From contig JAEILZ010000001.1 in NCBI GenBank assembly GCA_018873225.1, positions 8,370,001-8,434,000 on the forward strand: a stretch of 64,000 nt of DNA. The letters run 5' to 3'. The stretch's first letter is position 1. Every line of letters starts with the position of its first letter. Positions 33,200 to 45,518 of the stretch are shown piece by piece. Position numbers and translations under genes: made by a program. Source of the DNA: [Phialemoniopsis] sp. UDSM-2020 (Eukaryota; Ascomycota; Sordariomycetes; Thyridiales; Thyridiaceae). The notes beneath the pieces were generated by a model. That model had not been told where the DNA came from and ran no database searches. It saw only the letters and a list, made by a program, of their open reading frames with translations.

Positions 33200-34325
33200 C
33201 TAGCTGTTGATCGGGGCGCCGTCGGGGTACCGCCCGCCCTTGACCTCAAACTTGGCCAGCGTGTCGTCGATCTCCTGCATCTCGGCGTCGGTCAGGTCGA
33301 TAATCTTGCTGTTCTCGCGCACCCGCTCGGCCGTCGTGGCGCCGGGGATGGGGATGATGGTCGGCATGCCGGGCCGCCTCGACAGGCAGCGCACCCAGTT
33401 GATGGCCAGCTGCGCCGGCGTGCAGCCCTTCTTCTTGGCCAGCTGCTCCACCTGCTCGACGAGCTGCAGGTTGATCTCGAAGTTGCCCGGCTGGAAGCGG
33501 GGCATGTATTTGCGCAGGTCGCCCTGCGGCACGTCCTGGACCGACTTGAATTGGCCGGTGAGCATCTGTGGGGGGGAAAGAAGAGATCAGCATCAGGTCG
33601 TTAGACGACTGGGGTGAGACTGATTGGAATGAATAACTTACACCACGGCCGATGGGCGAGTAGGCGATGAGCGGGATGCCGTGCTCGGCGCAGGCGGCGG
33701 CAATGCCGTTGGTCAGCACGTCAGTCGACCACAGGCTCAGCTCGACCTCGACGGCGACGATCTTGGCGATCTTGACGGCGTCGCGGATCGTCTGCGCGCC
33801 GACCTCGCTCAGCGAGATGCCCCCGACCTTGCCCGTGTCGACGTACTCCCTCTGCAGCGTGCCGAACGTCTCCTCGAGCGGCGTGTCCATGTCGCGCCGC
33901 GCGCACTCGAACACGTCTATGCGGCGCTTGCGCCCGCCGAGCTGCCGCAGGCAGTTGTCGACGGAGCGCCGGATGCCGGCCGCCGAGGCGTCGGGCGTGA
34001 AGGCGTCCTTGGCGGCGCCCTTGACGCTGAGCACGATGCGGTCGGCGTCCTCGGGGTAGCGCGCCAGGTACCGCTCGAGCAGGACGAGGCTGTTGTACTC
34101 GGGCGTGCCGTAGATCTCGCCGCCGTTGAAAAAGTTCATGCCGCTGTCGAGGGCGGCGCGCATGGCGGCAAAGGCCTGCTCCTCCGACGGCGGGGTCTCG
34201 CGCCAGGTGAGGCCTTTTTTTGTGTGTGTTAGCCGGCAGTTTATCTGCTGCCCGGGGTCTTGTTGTTACTTACCCATCATGCCGTAGCCCAGGGGGCCGA
34301 CTTCCTGTCCGTTGATTTGAGGCAT
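33200..34325 (-). CDS. Aldo-keto reductase, pyridoxal-reductase-like (329 aa)
   Basis: Three exons: 34325-34274, 34213-33642 and 33565-33200, 330 codons. The TIM-barrel AKR signature appears as GMNFFNGGEIYG. A Lys in LSVKGA follows, then FECARRDMDTPLEET, IAYSPIGRGMLTG and the NADP(H)-binding IPIPGATTAERVREN. This pattern resembles AKR8 enzymes such as fission-yeast pyridoxal reductase Plr1. Two positions of the classic Asp-Tyr-Lys-His tetrad differ: the Asp is Asn in FFNGGEIYG, and the His is Arg in ECARRD. The likely role is NADPH-dependent reduction of pyridoxal or another aldehyde in the cytosol. Confidence 0.88.
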
Positions 34326-35471
34326 GGTCGGTCGAGTGTAAGCTTTGTTTTGCAGGCGAAGCAAAGGTAAGTGTGTGATGAGAGGGAGACTGCGAGTCGA
34401 GAATGTTCCAATGAGGCTTGCAAAAGGCACCGGCTGAATGATGCCGTGTGTACAAAAGCGGTAAGTTTGTTCTGTTTTAAGGTTTCGAGGTGTGTTTATT
34501 TGCTGTGATGCTGTTCTGGTGTCTCTCCCTTTCTTCATTCTTCAATCGCCAGATATCTTGCTCTGTTATATACATCTTTTCAAATCAAAACTCTCCAGTT
34601 TATCACCGTCTATTTTGTCATGTCCGTGAAGCCATTGCTTCAATCGGGTCTTGCGACGCCGGCGTTTGCTGTAGAACCGTTCGACTCAACCGGGACCCGT
34701 GGGCCAGCGATAGAATGGTGCCAATCCGACCACCATCGGATTTATCGACCACACATCTGGGCACAGATAACCGACGCCAGTCACAAAGCTTAGGTGCGAC
34801 CCAAAGCGGGTTTAGCTTGGGGGTCCGGGAGTTAGTTAACCTTAGTGATCCATTTGATGCAGCATCTTGGGGTCTACCCAACCATTGCCGGAGTTAACGC
34901 ATTTGCGGGAGGCACGCAAAGCCGACCACTAAGATCCCCACGCCCACTGATGATGATGGGCAGATAATCCCGATGCTTCATCATCTATGCATGTCGTGAG
35001 AGCCTCACAGCTGCATCAATTAAAAATCGTTCTTCTTAAGCCCGGTAGGCAAGACGCCATTAACGTTAGAAGCCTCCGGTCGGCTTTCCACGACGATGTC
35101 TTCTGGATTGTTTCCGGCCCGGGTTTTAGCTACCGACCGTCTTCGTAGTCACCAGTGGTTGTCATTGTCAAGGCATACGCTGTAGAACCACAACCATGCA
35201 ATCGGACATCTAGTGTTGACATACCGATCTAGGACGATGTCGACAGGCTACAGGGTCAGCCACGAAATTTACGAGCGCCTCTGCTGTCATCACGCACAGG
35301 TCACGCATCACACCGCATCACACTAATTATGTACAGTAGTCATTGAGTCTATTCGTAGTATCGTAGGCACCGAGCCCCCGCGAGGCATCCAGTAGCTGTC
35401 TAATCAGAGCATGTTCCTGCAAACCGACCCCGGCCTCGACCCATGCATCTCCGCTCGATATAGACCAAACA
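34326..35471. other. Intergenic, no gene recognised
   Basis: Promoter of the leftward aldo-keto reductase and 3' flank of the tubulin cofactor gene. A run of short, partly palindromic sequence around 34950-35200 has no coding character. Confidence 0.5.
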
Positions 35472-37430
35472 TCACCGCGCCTCCACCCGGATCCGCACGT
35501 CGAGCCCGTCGACGCAGAACCCAAACTGCCGCGGGCTGTCCCGGAGCTCCACCTCGCGCTTGACCCACCGCCCGCCCTTGCGCGCCATCATCCTGTGGCC
35601 GTCCTCGTCCGTGGTACCTGCGCCGAGTGCCTGCTTCCTCTCCGCCGCCTGTTCGGCCTCCTCGTCCTCGCTGCTGTCCCCACCGTCCTCCTCCTCGGGC
35701 ACGTGGTCGTAGTCCGCCACGGGGTCCCACTCGCCCGTCTCCCAGACGAGGCGCACACGCAGGGGCGAGAGGCCGAACAGGCGCGCCGCGATGCCCTTGA
35801 CGGCGTAGACGTCGAGCGACTTGGGCACCCGGGCCGTTTTCTCCACCGCTTCTTCGGTGGAGGAGACGAAGTGCACGTCGACGAGGCGCGCCTCGAGAAA
35901 GTTGGGGTTCACGTCGTGCGCGCGCGACACGGCCGGCTCGCCGTAGAGCGCGCAGAGCTCGGCGTAGCGCGCGTGCCGGCTCGTCACGGCGTGCTCGGCG
36001 CCCTCGGGCACAGAGGCCATCTGCCGCGCGATGCGCGAGAGGTAGAACATCTCGGCGTTGGTGCGGTCGTCGGGCGTGACGGTGCTGAAGTTGAGGGCCC
36101 GCAGGCCCGCGAGTCGGGCGACGGCGATCATGTACGCCTCCTCCGTGACCGTCGCGCTGCCTGCTGCGCCTCCCGAGGCGGAGTCACGTGTGCCGGTGGC
36201 GTTGGCATCCGAGTCGAGGCCCGGGTTCTCATATATAGGGTTGTGGGAGAGACGGAGTGAGGTAAGACCTGGGAAGGACTGGGGGAGGGCGTCGACGAGG
36301 GACCACGACGAGACCTGGTTGTAGGATATGTCGAGGTACTGCATGGAGGCGGGAAATACTGGGGCGGGTTTCGACGGCGAAGCAGCGACCGAGGCGATGT
36401 TGCAACCCTTAAGATGCAGGTTGCGCAGGTTCTTAAGCACCGAGAGGCCAGCCAGATCGGACAGGGCCGTAAAGTCGTTGTATTCTAGATTCAGCGTCGT
36501 GAGGGTTTCCGGCAGCTGCAGGCTGGCCGTCGCGGACAGAGAGGTAAGCTGATTCGTGCCAACCTGCAGCGATGCGAGATCCGGGAACTTGGAGGCGACG
36601 TGGCAGATCTCCTCCCACGAGAGGAGCGTCTCTTCGAGCGCGAGCTCCTTGATTCCAGCAAAGACGGGCTGGGCGGTGTTTAATACCTCATCCTCTATGA
36701 CATCTGCGAAACGGTTCCCACTGGTGTTTGTCAGTACCCATGTCAATGTGATACATGTGTCGGTCAACCTACTTGAGCCTAAGCCCCTTCAAGTCCTTGA
36801 GCTGCGCGCAGATCTCCACCACCGTCGCGAACCGCTCAAACAGGTTGCGGCTGATGTCGAGCTCCGTGATGCGCGGGCACGTCTCGGCGATGGACTTTTC
36901 GCCCTCCACCCCGCCACCGGCCGAGTCGATCAGCATGCCGTCGAGGATGACGACCTTGAGCTCGTCGAGGCGCGCGAGCTGGCGCCGCACCTTGTCGAAG
37001 CCGACCTCCTCGGCGACCTTGCCCGAGAAGACGATGGCGGTGCCCGCGCTGCCCGGCAGCACCCTGCCATCAGCTCCAACTTCGGAGGCGTACTTCTCCT
37101 GCACGGCCGAGACGAAGGACTGCGGCCAGTCCGGGCGGCGGGTGGCGCGCACGAACGAGGCCGCCGTGGGCGACTTGTTCTTGCCTATCCGGATGGGTGA
37201 GTTTGGTTCCAGTCATCGTTCATGGGAAGTACAGCAAAGAGCAACGTAAGGCACTCACACGTCAAATATCGCACGCCCTTGTGCACGCCGGCGTGCTTGC
37301 CGCGCGAGGCATTGTCCCACTCGACGCCGAGCCAGGCGCCCGCCGTGCCCGCGACCTCACCGATGTAGCGGACGGTGCAGAGCGACGAGTCAAAGGACAG
37401 CCGCTGGCCGACGTGGAAATTTGCAGCCAT
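35472..37430 (-). CDS. Tubulin-specific chaperone E (TBCE / Pac2-like, 610 aa)
   Basis: Three exons: 37430-37259, 37184-36773 and 36720-35472, 611 codons. The N-terminus is a CAP-Gly domain (FHVGQRLSF, GAWLGVEWDNASRGKHAG, GVRYLTC) that binds the C-terminal tail of alpha-tubulin. The middle has leucine-rich repeats (ELDISRNLF, LNLEYNDFTAL, LHLKGCNI, LDISYNQVSSWSL, SLRLSHNPIYENPG). The C-terminus has the length and charge of the ubiquitin-like domain of cofactor E (LRVRLVWETGEWDPVADYDHV). CAP-Gly, LRR and UBL in this order define the family. It acts in the cytosol to assemble and dissociate alpha/beta-tubulin. The 37430 ATG gives the usual short lead before CAP-Gly. Confidence 0.93.
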
Positions 37431-37816
37431 GTTGTACTTTTGTGTCATGAGAATACGTGCATCTCTGCCAGCGGTCTCAAAAAATTGTGCTATCCGGTGG
37501 CTGTTGAGGGTATTTGTACGTGGAAGGTGTTTTGTGTCCAGGCACCGAGATTCTGGTGAAATTTCCATTGGGTGAGTGACCGGCTTAGGTGTGTGGGCTT
37601 TGCTGTAAACATCACCTAAATCACCAGTCTACAGCAGCTCACCACCGACCACGCATTGGATTTTCAGAATCGAGACATGTCACAAACTTCTTCTCAATTG
37701 CAATCGCCTTGTGTACAAAAAGAGAAATCCAAATCGACAACCTCTGCCGCAAAGATAGCTACATAATTTCGAAATTTTGTGAAATTATCCTCCCACCTCC
37801 AATCCAATGAATCACC
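37431..37816. other. Intergenic, no gene recognised
   Basis: About 385 bases: promoter of the tubulin cofactor gene plus the 3' end of the MaoC-type gene. Nothing else is seen. Confidence 0.5.
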
Positions 37817-38904
37817 CTACAGCTTGGGCTTGGCGGTGCCGACGACCTTCATAAAAGCGCGGCCGTTGGACAGGCACACCTTGCCGCCCTCGACGCTGAC
37901 GACGAAGCGCACCTCCTCCCAGCCGTCCTGGACCTCGCCGGTCCGCCAGACCTGCGTGACGAGCTTGTCGCCGGGCTTGACGGGGCTGGCGAAGCGGGCC
38001 TGGTACTCCTTGATGTTGGCCGGGTCGCTGGCGCCGAGGTGCTTGAGCAGCAGGTGGCAGGTCGAGTTGAACGAGTACAGGCCGTGCATGATGTCGCCAC
38101 CGAAGCCCATCTTCTTGCCGGGCTCGGGCGTCGCGTGCAGCGGGTTGTAGTCGCCGTTGAGGCGGTACAGCAGGGCCGACTGCTTGGTGGTCTGGTCCGC
38201 GAAGACGACGTCGGGCTTCTTGCCCTTGGGCGGCGGGTAGTTGACGGTCGCGGGGCCCTTGGGCCCGCCCCAGTTGCCCTGGCCAATGTAAAAGGCCGAG
38301 CCGGTCTCGCGCGTGTAGACGTCGCCGGTGGCGGCGTCGACGAGCTCGGCCTGGGTCTCGACGACGGAGCCCGGGCGGCCCTTGTCGTAGACGCCGAGGA
38401 CCTTGGTGCGCACCTCGAACTTCTTGCCGGCCGAGGTCGTGGGCAAGGGGCGCAGGAACTCGATGCGGCGCTGGCCGTCGACGACGCGGGTCGAGTCAAA
38501 GTCGGGCACGCCGGGGATGGCGAGGGCCTTTTGCGCCGCGTAAAAGTCGACGACCTCTTGCGTGTCGTGCTTGAAGGCTACAGGCCAGGGATTTCTGTTA
38601 GCTATCTGGGTGCCTGTCTTCCGCCGTTGTTCCGGGGGATCGTGAAGGAGCACATCGACTTACGCAGAATGACCGGGTAGGTAGGGAATACGGCAAAGTT
38701 GGGGTGAAGCTCCTACAGCGGCGGCGAGCATGGTCAGCATGCCATTGTCTGGACAAAGAAGAGAGTGTGCAGGTGCGTTCTTACGTAGAGGAAATGAAGC
38801 TCGTCGTTGGTGCAGCCGATCGAGTTGGCAAACAGCAGCGCATCGCGCTTCAGCCACGCAACGGGCACTGGGGGGTATTCGAATCCAACGCCGGGGCCGC
38901 CCAT
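37817..38904 (-). CDS. MaoC-type (hydratase 2) enoyl-CoA hydratase (309 aa)
   Basis: Three exons: 38904-38785, 38712-38664 and 38577-37817, 310 codons. The N-terminal half is a degenerate hot-dog fold (KRDALLFANSIGCTNDELHF). The C-terminal half carries the catalytic hydratase-2 motif YRLNGDYNPLHATPE, with the Asp and His dyad, followed by GFGGDIMHGLYSFN. The double hot-dog layout matches the 2-enoyl-CoA hydratase 2 part of peroxisomal multifunctional enzyme type 2, here as a stand-alone protein. The reaction is hydration of trans-2-enoyl-CoA to (3R)-hydroxyacyl-CoA in fatty-acid beta-oxidation. The last three residues are PKL, close to the peroxisomal PTS1 consensus, so peroxisomal location is plausible. 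Confidence 0.9.
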
Positions 38905-40117
38905 CTTGTATCTGCTTGAGAAGTTATGTGGAATTGGCGATATATGATGCTGTGATTGCTACTGGCACAGAGGCAGGATGTTTGCAAGATTCAGAAATTA
39001 CAATTGACATCCCCCAAAATTGACGAAGCATCAAATGGAGCTGCCCCCCGGTTCAGGTGGTGGCCGGCATTCGGAGCATGGCACCCTCAGCTTATGGACC
39101 TAGTGCCGAGGTACGAATGGTGGGGAACTTTGGGACAAGCCATGGCGGACAAGGGTGTGAGGGGACATCGTTCACCCGATTCACCATCTTCCTCGTCCCT
39201 GTCCAGTCCTCTCGCTCGATTTGGCCAATAGTTTTACATGAAATCGTAACACCATATTTAAAGAACATCTGTGACACTTCGACCTGGCGATCGAGTCCTG
39301 GGTTTGCTGCATGAAGCTGTGACGAGGATGATGCGGGTTTGCCAGCCTGGGTGGAGCAGATGGGGTCCTACATGTTCGTTTACTGATGATCAGATAAGAT
39401 AAAAAATTAGATCGTGTTCCTTGCTAACCACATGCACAAGTTATTGGGTGATCGAAGGGTCTGGAACGGCTGTCTCGTGTCGATCACTGCTTGCTCCTCT
39501 TTCCTATCCTACGCTTCCTCGACTACACTCAATTGCCATGCTTCCCTTTCAGTTCCCCGTAATAACGAACAGCTTCAATCCACTTCAACTCTCCACCATG
39601 GAGGACATCAAGTGACTTGATTATTTCCTAACCATGGTCGGCTCTGTTGACATCCTCTGTTGTGCCATTATGGTTCGCTTTTCCTTCAAAATGACAAGTT
39701 TGGTCGGGTCGGACATCGCGGGTCCGCCTTTGTGCCCTCACAATGTGACAAGCACAATGACCATCTTGTCACTGCTCTATCATCCTCGAATACGGACAAG
39801 CAATTTGTTGTATATATATTTCCGTAACAAAGAAGCCCACCAAGGTCAAGTGTGAATGACATCCTTTGATCGTCGAAATATGACAAAGGGTATTGTTCCG
39901 TCACAATGGTGAATGGTTCTTGCTCCTAGGTAACTGCTTTTATCTATTGTTGCTCCCGCGCCCATTGAGGGCAGGAACTGATGGCCCCTTGAATACCATG
40001 ACCTCCTCACCTCGATCTCACTTTTCCCCTTTCGAAAAAGACGACCTTCATCTTTCCGACATTATTCTCCATCACACACCAATTTCCCCATCGTCTTTCC
40101 GATCATCCCCAGTCATC
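38905..40117. other. Intergenic, no gene recognised
   Basis: Divergent promoters of the MaoC-type gene (minus) and the Lys-rich protein gene (plus). The frame of the latter stays open upstream to 39893, so part of this may be 5' coding sequence if an earlier ATG at 39998 is used. Confidence 0.5.
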
Positions 40118-41657
40118 ATGCCTACTCCAAACCAGCCGGCCCTGTTGATCTCCTCCGAGCGCAAGTCGATCGACATGTCCCAGAAGCGCATCCGAATCAT
40201 CTCGGGCGAGAGCAGCCACAGCTACGATGCCGACAGGTCGTCCAGCTCCTTGGGCGATGACAGCTCTGCGCTTCTCGAGAGCAGCTCGCCCCCTGATCCA
40301 GAACCCCTACCCTACCACAAGCAGCGAGTCCTCGACGTTCTCTACGACCCAGACCACGATGACTGCGTCTACATGAAGCCCCTGCGCCGACAAAAGCCAA
40401 TAACCGAGCCTTACTACATGAGCAGCATCAATGGCCCTGGCCTCGACCACAGCACTCGCGACGAGGCCAATAATGGAGAATACCTCGACAATGGCATGTA
40501 CGTGACCCCCGACATGAGCAGCACCGACATGAGTAGCACCGACCCAGACTACGACGACGGTGTTGTCAGAGGGCCTAGGCCTCCCAAGCCTGGCGCATCC
40601 AGGTCGAAGTCACTGTACATGAGCGGCGCCAGAAGCTCCGGCTCCTCTAGCAGCATCAAGACCGGACAGTCGAGCAAGAAATCGTCCAAGACTGGCCAGA
40701 AGCCCAGTAAACTGCCTAGACCGATTCGCGAACCTGTCAAGTCGATTCGAGAGAACGTTCGAGACGCTGCTCTGAAGAGATCCCCTGACAAGACTGTCAA
40801 ACAGGAGCACACCCCTGACAAAAAGGTCAAGCAGCAGCAGAGTCCTCCCAAGAAGGCCAAGGAGAAGCTGGAACCTCGCATTGTGGAAAAAAAGATCTAT
40901 CAGGAAGATACGCTTCAGAGTGCCAAGAGAACCATGACCATGTGGGACAGGCTTCGAAGGGACTCGGAACCGGGACACCGCCGGCATGCCGCCAAGCAAG
41001 CGGCTGCTGCTGCTGCCGCCGATAAGAGGAAGGATCCCTCACTGCCAAAGAAGCTAAAGGCCAAAGGTAGGCAGCCTCAACTGCACTCTACTTCAATCGA
41101 TGGACATCTCTCACGCTCTACAGACATCATGCAAGGCTATTCAGAGACCCCTAAGCCTGTTGCAGAGAAGCAACCAGACAGCAGCCCTCGGACTCAAGGT
41201 ACGACCGGCCTATTCGCGGGCCTGAGGGACGCCTTCTGTAATTTTACTAACCATTTGGCTTAGTCGAAGAGAAGCAGGACGTCGCCCCTCCGAGCACCCC
41301 GACACTGGCGCCCTCCGAGTCTCCCTGTCCCTCTCCTCGTCCCAAGGTCAACGACGAGAACGTCGATCCGTCCTTGCGTCAGTCCTCTCTTTTCTCTTCC
41401 TCACCCTGGTCCTCCGCCGCTGTTGGCTCTCTGAACCAGTCTAACATTGTCTTGCAGCCGCAGCAAAAAGCAACCCAGAGGGAGGGAAGCGCATCTCCAG
41501 CGACAGCAGGTCCATCACCCCTGACGGCCGGCCTGCCAAGCGCAAGCTCGCCGACATGGGCTCGGGACCGAAGAGCGACCCCCCAGTCGCCAAGGGAGAG
41601 GAGACGGCGCAAGAGGAACAGGAGGCGCGAGAGGCGAAGAAGACGCGCAGCTCTTGA
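40118..41657 (+). CDS. Disordered Ser/Lys-rich protein (445 aa)
   Basis: Four exons: 40118-41066, 41124-41198, 41264-41377 and 41458-41657, closing at 446 codons. I chose the ATG at 40118 (MPTPNQPALLISSERKS); the in-frame ATG at 39998 would add 40 residues. The N-terminal part has acidic and Tyr-containing segments (VLDVLYDPDHDDCVYMKPL). A five-residue tandem MSSTD repeat occurs, then Ser/Lys-rich stretches (KTGQSSKKSSKTGQKPSKL) and a threefold SPDKTVKQ-like repeat. The last exon contains a bipartite basic stretch (RPAKRKLADMG) that looks like a nuclear localisation signal. No folded domain is recognised. Possibly nuclear; function unknown. Confidence 0.7.
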
Positions 41658-42261
41658 GAAGCTGCGGCAGACTGATGATGATCTTGTCCGACCTATTGGT
41701 ACTACCAGAAACGGACTGACTGAGATCGCACCGCCAAGGACGAGTCCTGGCCTGAGAGGAGTTGGATCTGGACAGAGCGCACACGGTGAACGGCTGCTTC
41801 TTGCTCACTTGCTGGAGCGGGATAGAGCCATGCTGGCCTGGGAGGCGGAGAAGTGGAAATGGATGCTTGGCTTGTAGTGATTTGGTTCGCACTGCGTTTG
41901 CTTTTGGTCAGACTGGAAATGTGTTGAATTGCATCGACTGGGCAGATGATCAACTGCCCAGTGATCATCCTTTGGAGAAGTCACAACATCGTAGAAAATT
42001 GCCGCTTTGGGCATCTCGCATTGTTCAATCGTGTATTTGGATTGACTGCATACATAGGAGATCAACAGTAAGAAAAGAAAAGAACCGCTTGTGCGTCGAA
42101 ACCACTCTGTCTGGGGCCTCCAAATGCACCAAGCTTTCCTGTGTGTGTAGTTATACATTTGCTAAAAGAGAGTGGTATCCTTGTATCATTTCCGTCATTC
42201 AAAGTCGGCCGCCCTTGTCCAGGCGCGGGGACATCTCCTGCTCTCTTCCCACATTCACTCC
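41658..42261. other. Convergent 3' flanks, no gene recognised
   Basis: About 600 bases between two convergent genes. No coding frame or RNA gene is recognised. Confidence 0.5.
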
Positions 42262-43614
42262 TCAGAACCGGCACTCCTTCGCCCGGTCGCACTCCTCGAG
42301 GAAGCGGTAGATGCCCTCGAGGCCCTCAAACTCGTCGGAGCAGTGCTCGCCCGTGCTCGGGTGCGGCGGCGACATGCTCGCGTAGCCCTCCTCGTCACTC
42401 GACAGCATCTCGTCATCCTCGAGCCAGGGGTTCTCGTCGATGTAGTCGGCAAAGGCGTCCTCGGACACGGACGACAGCTCGGACCGGTGCGACCGCATCG
42501 ACCCGCCGGGCGATGACAGCGCCGCCTCGGGGGTGTCGGGGGCGAAGGGGAAGCGCAGAGCCTGGGGCACGCCCATGGCCACGTCAAAGTCGGCGTCCTC
42601 GCCGACGACGCCGCGCGTCAAGCCCAGGTCGTCGCACAGGCGCTCGACCGTGTCGGCGTCGACACCCGGGAACCGCACGCGCAGGGTTGTCGACCCTTTA
42701 CCGCGGAGCAGGACGGGCAGGTCGCCCAGGCTCGCGAGGCGCTTGAGGTCGTTCATGACGGCGCTGAGCTCCTTGAGGGCGCGTGCAAAGTCGACGCTCA
42801 GGACGTCGAGGAAGCCCTCGGCGCCGAGGGTGGCGGCGGCGGGGGACGTCTCATACTTGTTGTTGTACTGAGAAATGGGGAAGGCGGCGGCCAGCGGGGT
42901 CAGGGCCGTGATGGTGGGGCTGACGGAGAAGTCGATCCAGGCGCCAGCGCAGTCGCGCAGGGGCAGGGCGGCGGCGAGCTTGCGGCCGGCCTCGTCCTCG
43001 AGGGCGCCCACGGCGCGGAAGCGGCGCTGGCCGTCGGCCGAGTAGCCGTCGAAGCGGGCGCGCTGGCCCGACAGCCAAAAGGCGCGCATGGCCTGCGACA
43101 CGTTCTGGACGACCTGCGCCGGGGCGGCGGGCGTGTGGCTGAAGTAGCGGGCGCCCGCGCGGCCACCTGTACCTAGGCTGTAGCCGCCGGCGGTGCGCGG
43201 GAGGGCGCCGCCCGTGAGGTTGGGCCGCAGGGTGCTGGCGAAGGGGGCGCGGCCGGTGGCCTGCCAGACGGCGCGGGAGGCGGTGGCCGACTTGAGGTAC
43301 GCGGTGCGGTCGAAGCGCGGCGCGGCTTCCGTAGCCGTGGAGGCGAAGCGGCGGATCGCAGAGTTGATGCTGGCGACGGTCGAGTGGTATCGGCCACTGC
43401 TGCTACGCTTGGACTGGCGCAGGAGGGCGGCCGGGTGGATCGGCTGGCGCGGGGCGGAGCGGACGGCGACGGGCTGGAGCTCGGCGCCGGCCACGCGGTT
43501 AACGTTGGCGAGCTTGGCTCGTAGGACCTTGGTCATCTTGGGGACCGTTTCGCCGACGGCTTTGCGGAGGGCACGCAGGGCTATGGGAGCCCAGATGCCT
43601 CCGGCTGGTGCCAT
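42262..43614 (-). CDS. Conserved protein with mitochondrial-like N-terminus (450 aa)
   Basis: Single exon, ATG at 43614 (MAPAGGIWAPIALRALRKA); an in-frame earlier start exists at 43698 but looks untranslated. The first about 150 residues are Arg/Ala/Ser-rich, almost free of acidic residues and amphipathic, as in a mitochondrial presequence. The middle (YSADGQRRFRAVGALEDEAG, ISQYNNKYETSP, LKELSAVMNDLKRLASLGDLP) is the most gene-like. The C-terminus is acidic and Ser-rich (EDAFADYIDENPWLEDDEM). Orthologues in some Pezizomycotina may carry the database label casein kinase II beta 2 subunit, but I see no CK2-beta zinc ribbon here, so I do not adopt it. Function unknown. Confidence 0.75.
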   Translation of the reverse strand: MAPAGGIWAPIALRALRKAVGETVPKMTKVLRAKLANVNRVAGAELQPVAVRSAPRQPIHPAALLRQSKRSSSGRYHSTVASINSAIRRFASTATEAAPRFDRTAYLKSATASRAVWQATGRAPFASTLRPNLTGGALPRTAGGYSLGTGGRAGARYFSHTPAAPAQVVQNVSQAMRAFWLSGQRARFDGYSADGQRRFRAVGALEDEAGRKLAAALPLRDCAGAWIDFSVSPTITALTPLAAAFPISQYNNKYETSPAAATLGAEGFLDVLSVDFARALKELSAVMNDLKRLASLGDLPVLLRGKGSTTLRVRFPGVDADTVERLCDDLGLTRGVVGEDADFDVAMGVPQALRFPFAPDTPEAALSSPGGSMRSHRSELSSVSEDAFADYIDENPWLEDDEMLSSDEEGYASMSPPHPSTGEHCSDEFEGLEGIYRFLEECDRAKECRF

Positions 43615-45518
43615 CTTGGAAAACGATCTTTCTCTCTTTCTCTTCGCTTCTCTGATGGAAGTGAAGAAGAAGGGAAGAGAAAAAGAATCAAAGGGCAAGA
43701 TGTCCTTTGGGTAAGTGAAGAGGAAAGAAGAGAAGGAAGATGGGCGGAGATGGCGGGAGGTGACGGAGGGTGGTTATCAAGGGTCCGGGGTGGTTGACGA
43801 ATCACCACCACTTACAAGCGATTAGCTCCGAGAGTTCGCCACTGGTTTCCCTCATTACGCCACAGTGTACCCCCGCAATCTCGCGTAAAGGCAGGGGTCC
43901 AGTGAATATCGAAAAAGCTGCACCGCCACGCTTACCTAAGGTGACTGGACTAATTATCGGGACTTCGGCGGCTCTCAGCTCCGCACAACTTTTTGGCTCC
44001 TCTCGCCTAATATTTTTTTCTCGCTTTGGAGCTTCCAAGCTTCACCTTCTTCTCCCAAACTTCTTCACTGCGAAGAGCGAGCGGCATCACCGCCTCGCGC
44101 TCTCGATCTTCCTTCAAGGTAAGCTTCTCTTCCTCTTCACCAGCCTGCTTCCCGTCGCGTGTGCTATGACGAAACACTATCACGAACAATCCAACTCTTA
44201 CTTAGCCCATGGGGATACATCATACTCTAGAATTACCCTGAGCACATTCTCTCAATCGACGCGTTTTTGCGTGCATCGTCGAGCCTTACGTGACAATTTG
44301 CTGACTGTTGAGAAGTAGTGTCTTTTTTTCCTTTCTGTTTTCCGAGGCAGCTGGCTGTCTATCCAACATGACTTGCATCTCCATGAAAAGGTATGCTGGC
44401 TATCGCCATACAATTTTCATTTTATTTCTCTCCCCCTTGAGGTGATGACACAACACCAAATCTAGGAATTCCTCTTGCCGAATATACAATGTGGAAATCT
44501 GTTTTAGTTTCAGCCTTGTCTGATCAATCTCGCATTCATTCATTTATTCATGTCTGCAACCATGCCGTCTAGGGAACCGTCTGGCTAACATCCCTCGGCA
44601 GGTACATACACTTGATCCCCAGATACACACACACATGTCTACCACCCCAAGCTCCCCAGGCTTCATGACGAAATTTGAACGAACGGGCGGACATAAACGA
44701 ACCTCTGCGGGCACTTTCTCGTCAAAAGCAAGGAGTACAAACCTTGTGAGGGGTGTCTCGCGGAGACTTCTTGTTGAGAATTCGTCACCTGATCTCATGC
44801 CTGCTCCGTCGTGGTTTTGACGTGCCTTGTTCTTGTGTGGACGATCATAACTGACTCATGCTCTCGCATAGGTAAACTTGACATCTCTTCGTCACTGCGT
44901 CGCTGCATCCCTCCATTCTTAATGATGATTCGTTATTCACACTGTTTGATCCTCCTTCGGGTTGGAAATGAACAACTGTACAAAAATCTGATTTAATGAG
45001 GTATGTCGAAACAACAACAGTCCTGAATCATGGTCTGGCAACTGATCGCTGACATTATGACACAGCCTGAAATCATTCTTATTCCTGCACACCTTGTTTG
45101 GATCCTGGTGCGGACGAGATGCTAACCTCGCATGGTTTGCAGGTAAACGCGACAAAGTGAACGAATGACCTTGACGCTTGCCCAGTAGGTATGTGGTACA
45201 TTGTTCCTTCTTCGCTCCTCTCCGCCCAACGGATGATACCCTTCCTGCTTATAGATAGCTGAACTCATTATGTTGAGAATTTCCTTTCACCTTGGAGAAC
45301 TGAACCTGGTTGTTTTGGACACATCGATTTGCATCTCTCCGTCGAGTTACAAATGCTGACCTGATAAGACACTACAGATCTATTGCGCCTACTGGGACCT
45401 ATTCCCTATTTGTTTTATGTAGCATGTTTATATACCAATACAATTGATCCCAATGAACTTGATCCTTTACGCATCCCGTGAACTGCACGCTCTCCACTAG
45501 ACTTTTAGCCGTCGCGTC
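43615..45518. other. Gene-poor 1.9 kb stretch
   Basis: No convincing protein gene, tRNA or repeat is recognised. The 182-codon plus-strand frame at 43770-44318 has atypical composition and no family resemblance. The first few hundred bases must serve as promoter of the leftward gene. Confidence 0.45.

Noticed and set aside
42262..43614. Casein kinase II beta subunit
   Set aside because: The CK2-beta zinc ribbon and dimer motifs are not present in the translated sequence, so the name was not adopted.
43770..44318. 182-codon plus-strand frame
   Set aside because: His/Ser/Phe-rich with no conserved block, lies in the promoter region of the leftward gene.
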